Shown here piece after piece: positions 61,401 to 64,000 of a stretch of 64,000 bases of DNA. Source of the DNA: Cucumis sativus (lineage: Eukaryota; Streptophyta; Magnoliopsida; Cucurbitales; Cucurbitaceae); assembly GCF_000004075.3 (NCBI RefSeq), contig NC_026656.2, positions 4,278,001 to 4,342,000 of the forward strand, written 5' to 3'. The position numbers were made by a program, and so were the translations under genes. Each line of letters opens with the position of its first letter. The stretch's first letter is position 1. A model generated the notes under the pieces. The model ran no database searches, was not told where the DNA came from, and saw only the letters and a list, made by a program, of their open reading frames with translations.

Positions 61401-61521
61401 ACATTAGTGTACTAATAAAGTAACACAATATTAAGATATTCTTAACAATATATCATACAAGGCTAATAATTCTTTTTTGAACATGTTAGCAAGAAAGAAA
61501 AAAAGGTATTACTAGGTAGTT
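58446..61521. other. Intergenic between MATE copy 2 and the UGT gene
   Basis: AT-rich, no gene recognised. ORFs near 59.1-59.4 and 60.1-60.3 kb are low-complexity and unlike known proteins. A retroelement-like segment is at 60.4-60.7 kb. Confidence 0.5.
60370..60675. repeat. Retroelement-derived segment (AGAGTCGCCACC type)
   Basis: GATGTCGCGACGTGATC, then TTAGAGTCGCCACCAATCAT, AAGGTGTGGTTGG, GTTCGGGTGTCACTTGCGTG, TAGGAAAAGTGTTAG and CCACGTCCATAAAAATGGTTAC occur in this order. I recall the ordered string 'agagtcgccacc ... ttaaggtg.ggttgg ... gtagggaaggtgttag.accc ... cgtccgtaaaaacggtta' as a widespread dicot LTR-retrotransposon sequence. No coding part is present. Confidence 0.4.
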
Positions 61522-63090
61522 CTACTTTGTGAGTAACTTTTTCAAAGAATTGAAGTTCTTAGTTGAACTACCCTCAGGTTCATTAGCCTTGAGAGCCAAA
61601 TCTTTAATAGCTCTAAGATTGCTTCTTATTTGGTCCCCTTTGTAAGGGTCTAAGATTGTCTCCATAGCCTTCATTACTCCATCCTTTGTAAATATTCCAT
61701 TTGGAAGTCCTAGTCCAACCTTCCACTCACATCCAATTGTCCTAACATTAAGGCCATTGTCTCCAACAAAGGGCCTACATATCATAGGCACACCTTCCAT
61801 TATAGCCTCCAAAACAGAGTTCCATCCACAATGACTTATATAAACCCCAACTGAAGGATGTGCCAACACTCTTGTTTGGGGAGCCCATGCCACCAACTTT
61901 CCTTGCACATCAAATCTTTGAAGAAATTCCTCACAGAAGCTTTCCTTAGGGTCGCCTCTGAATGACCATAGAAACCGAACTCCGCTCTCAACCAGTGCCT
62001 CTGCTAAAGCTGCTAACTCGTGAGGTGGGAGTGCTACAAATGTACCAAAGCATATGTATGCTATGGAGTTGCGCTTCTCCTTGTCTAACCATTCGAGACA
62101 TCCATACTCGTCGTTAATAATTGATTTCGGTGGTGTTACTAGGTTAATTGGTGCAATGGTGAGAAGTTCTTGAAGCTTTGGTTTAAGTATATCGAACATC
62201 ACGGGCTCAGTTTCTTTGAAGCTGTTTACGACAACGACCGAAGCTTTGGGGAGATGTAATTCCATTTTATGTAACATGGTTGTAATTGGTGATTCCAAGT
62301 CTCCACGAAACCCTTCATGGGGCAAGTCAATATTACGGATTTTTGAAAAGCCAGGGAGGAAGTTGATGACTTTCTCTTCGTCATCTCCTGCAAAAATCTA
62401 ATCATATCTAAATCCTCAAGAAAAAAAAAATGTTATTTCCTTCTTAAAACAGTGAAGAGATATGTTTGGTTGATTGAGAATTTAATAAATTATTATTATG
62501 GAAATAGTTCTTATTTTTAAAAGTTATTTTTCTATTTAAGAAAAAGGACTTGAAAAGTTAAAGTTGATCATGAGAATTGACCAACACATGCCTGAATCCA
62601 CCAGATTTTGACGGAACAAATCGGTGTGAAGATGAACAACGAGGCTCCGTAGCCCAGCAATCCATACCGGAACCCAAGCCACCTCCATTTCCGCCGAAAT
62701 CTCACCGGCAAACCACAAAAATGCGTCACTCACCACCCCTCCAACCTCCACAGCCGCCACCTCCCCCGCAATGGCCTCCTTAAAACTCCCACATGCCGCC
62801 TTCAAGAAAAGCTCAACCGGCTCCTCCGGCACTCCCCATCTCCAGACGTATCCCTTCGGCAGACCGTCGCAAACGCTGTAAGGGAAAACGTTGTCGTTTG
62901 GTTGGCCATCGTTGAAAAGGGCGGCATTGGAAGTTGCTGTGTTGAAGAAGGAGAATTTCACGTCGGGAGCGTCGCTGGCCAGTCGGCGGACGAGGCCGAG
63001 AAGACTACGAGGGTGGCTGCCAAAGGGGAAGGCTAAAACCAGCACTTGGTGCCTCCATTCATGACTTCTTGCTACTTCTTCCATGGACAT
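61522..63090 (-). CDS. Family-1 UDP-glycosyltransferase, flavonoid/anthocyanidin 3-O type (UGT78-like)
   Basis: Coding exons: 63090-62592 and 62387-61522; 1365 nt, 454 aa from MSMEEVARSHEWR. An in-frame ATG 27 codons upstream (63171) is probably leader. It joins a sugar from a UDP-sugar to a small acceptor, in the cytosol. Catalytic dyad His26 (FPFGSH) and Asp122 (VVSDAF). The PSPG box spans residues 334-377: WAPQTRVLAH at the start, HCGWNS, and GDN at the end. The closing residue is Asn, where Gln (glucose) or His (galactose) is usual. The overall pattern (LHTDLF, NFLPGFSKIR, LPKASVVVVNSF, SSTKNF) resembles grape VvGT1 / Arabidopsis UGT78D2, so a flavonol or anthocyanidin acceptor is likely but unproven. 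The single intron keeps frame only with a GC donor (TTCAG then GCATGT) and acceptor GCAG. No stops or frameshifts. Confidence 0.92.
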
Positions 63091-64000
63091 GGAGAAAAAG
63101 TGAAGCTTTTTTTTAGATATATTTGTAAAATGTAACTGATTAAGCCAAGTACTATACGCTTCAAAATTCACAGCTTAACTTTTTCTCCAAATTTCAATTA
63201 AGATAGTTTTGAATTTAATATAAAAAAAAGGTAACATATAAACTACAATTAGAACTCAAAGACTACACTAATCCAATAACTGATGGGAGACCCTCTCAAA
63301 CATCTCTAGGAGATGGAAGCTAGCTATCTACAAAACGGGAGAGTAGCAAACATTCTTAGCTTTAAGCCCTTCTTTTACCAACTCTTGTGTGATGTAGAAA
63401 ACAAAATATCATCATCAGTTACCAACTTTCCAACAAAAGGAAAAAAATCACACATTTCAAAGAGTAATTCTGACCTCATCAAAGATTTTCTACATCAACC
63501 ACCTTGATCCCACGCTAAGAAGGGATCATACTTTTTACAAACAATATATGAGTCTTCAAACTTTTGTGAGTAGAATATATCACACAGTACACACTTTACT
63601 TTATAATAAATATAATAATTTATGTCTTTTTCATTTTTCTAATAATTTAATCTACAAACTTTATTGTATAACCATCCATCAATTAACTATATCTATATTT
63701 TAAATTTGAAGTTGCAAAAAAAATATTAAGTTTCAATAGAAATTCTTATATAAATTGATTATTAGTCCTCAGTCTGTCAACTACAAAATCTAAATCACTA
63801 TAAGATACAAATTTACGTAATGATTTTTCTTGTGATACGGATTCAATTTAAAAAATGTGATGACATGAGTCCTATTATTATAAAAATATATTTTTACAAA
63901 CGTCCCATAATTAACACACCTAATTAAATAAATATAAATTAAAAACTAAACTTTTTTCTTTCCATCAAAATTGAATCTCTCACATGTTGTCTAGACTCTT
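63091..64000. other. UGT upstream region
   Basis: Contains the presumed leader and promoter of the UGT gene on the minus strand. AT-rich, no second gene recognised up to the window edge. Confidence 0.5.

Noticed and set aside
62592..62600. GT donor CTG then GTGGAT for the UGT intron
   Set aside because: It leaves phase 0, while the downstream exon needs phase 1; the PSPG frame would be lost.
63091..63171. 27-codon in-frame N-terminal extension of the UGT
   Set aside because: UGT78-type proteins begin close to the HQVLVLAFPF strand; the extension adds nothing family-like and is more likely leader.

Overview
This is an AT-rich eudicot plant nuclear segment. It has intron-rich genes with GT-AG splice sites, long AT-rich intergenic spaces and scattered degraded transposable elements. 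Several repeats (short elements with poly-A/T-rich ends and GATAGAC-like palindromic cores, and a degenerate TRIM-like repeat) are of kinds I associate with cucurbit genomes, so Cucurbitaceae is my best guess. That is an inference from memory, not a database result. I see no bacterial, viral or organellar block, no CRISPR array, and no intact tRNA or rRNA gene.

Layout, left to right. (1) 2.2-7.0 kb, plus strand: a UBA + PUB-domain protein of the CDC48/p97 cofactor type (9 coding exons, 313 aa). (2) 8.1-14.7 kb, plus: an FGGY-family sugar kinase of the D-ribulokinase type (15 exons, 613 aa). (3) 16.7-19.0 kb, minus: 26S proteasome ATPase RPT2 (6 exons, 447 aa), convergent with the kinase. (4) 19.1-25.6 kb: gene-poor, repeat-rich DNA. 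(5) 25.6-34.6 kb, plus: a PB1-domain Raf-like protein kinase (8 coding exons, 1102 aa) with a probable multi-exon 5' leader. (6) 39.5-41.4 kb, plus: an R2R3-MYB of the RAX/MYB36 type (3 exons, 295 aa), convergent with (7) 41.7-42.1 kb, minus: a small Tyr-rich protein of unknown function. (8) 45.1-51.0 kb and 53.0-58.3 kb, minus: a tandem pair of MATE (DETOXIFICATION) transporters, 486 and 484 aa, whose last seven coding exons match in length base for base. (9) 61.5-63.1 kb, minus: a family-1 UDP-glycosyltransferase of the flavonoid 3-O (UGT78-like) type (454 aa).

I joined exons by hand so that every splice keeps frame and the protein matches its family. Each total is a whole number of codons, which supports the models. 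Functional links: the UBA-PUB protein and RPT2 both belong to ubiquitin-proteasome biology. The MATE pair lies beside a flavonoid-type UGT, and some MATEs carry glycosylated flavonoids, but clustering here may be chance. I did not find a clearly undescribed system. The most interesting items are: an Asn at the sugar-donor-selecting last position of the UGT PSPG box; a forced GC-AG intron in that gene; two sense-strand G-quadruplex tracts in the Raf-like kinase locus; a retainable 87-nt intron that would make a PB1-only isoform; a LINE tail with a perfect 11-bp target-site duplication; and a dispersed palindromic MITE-like family.
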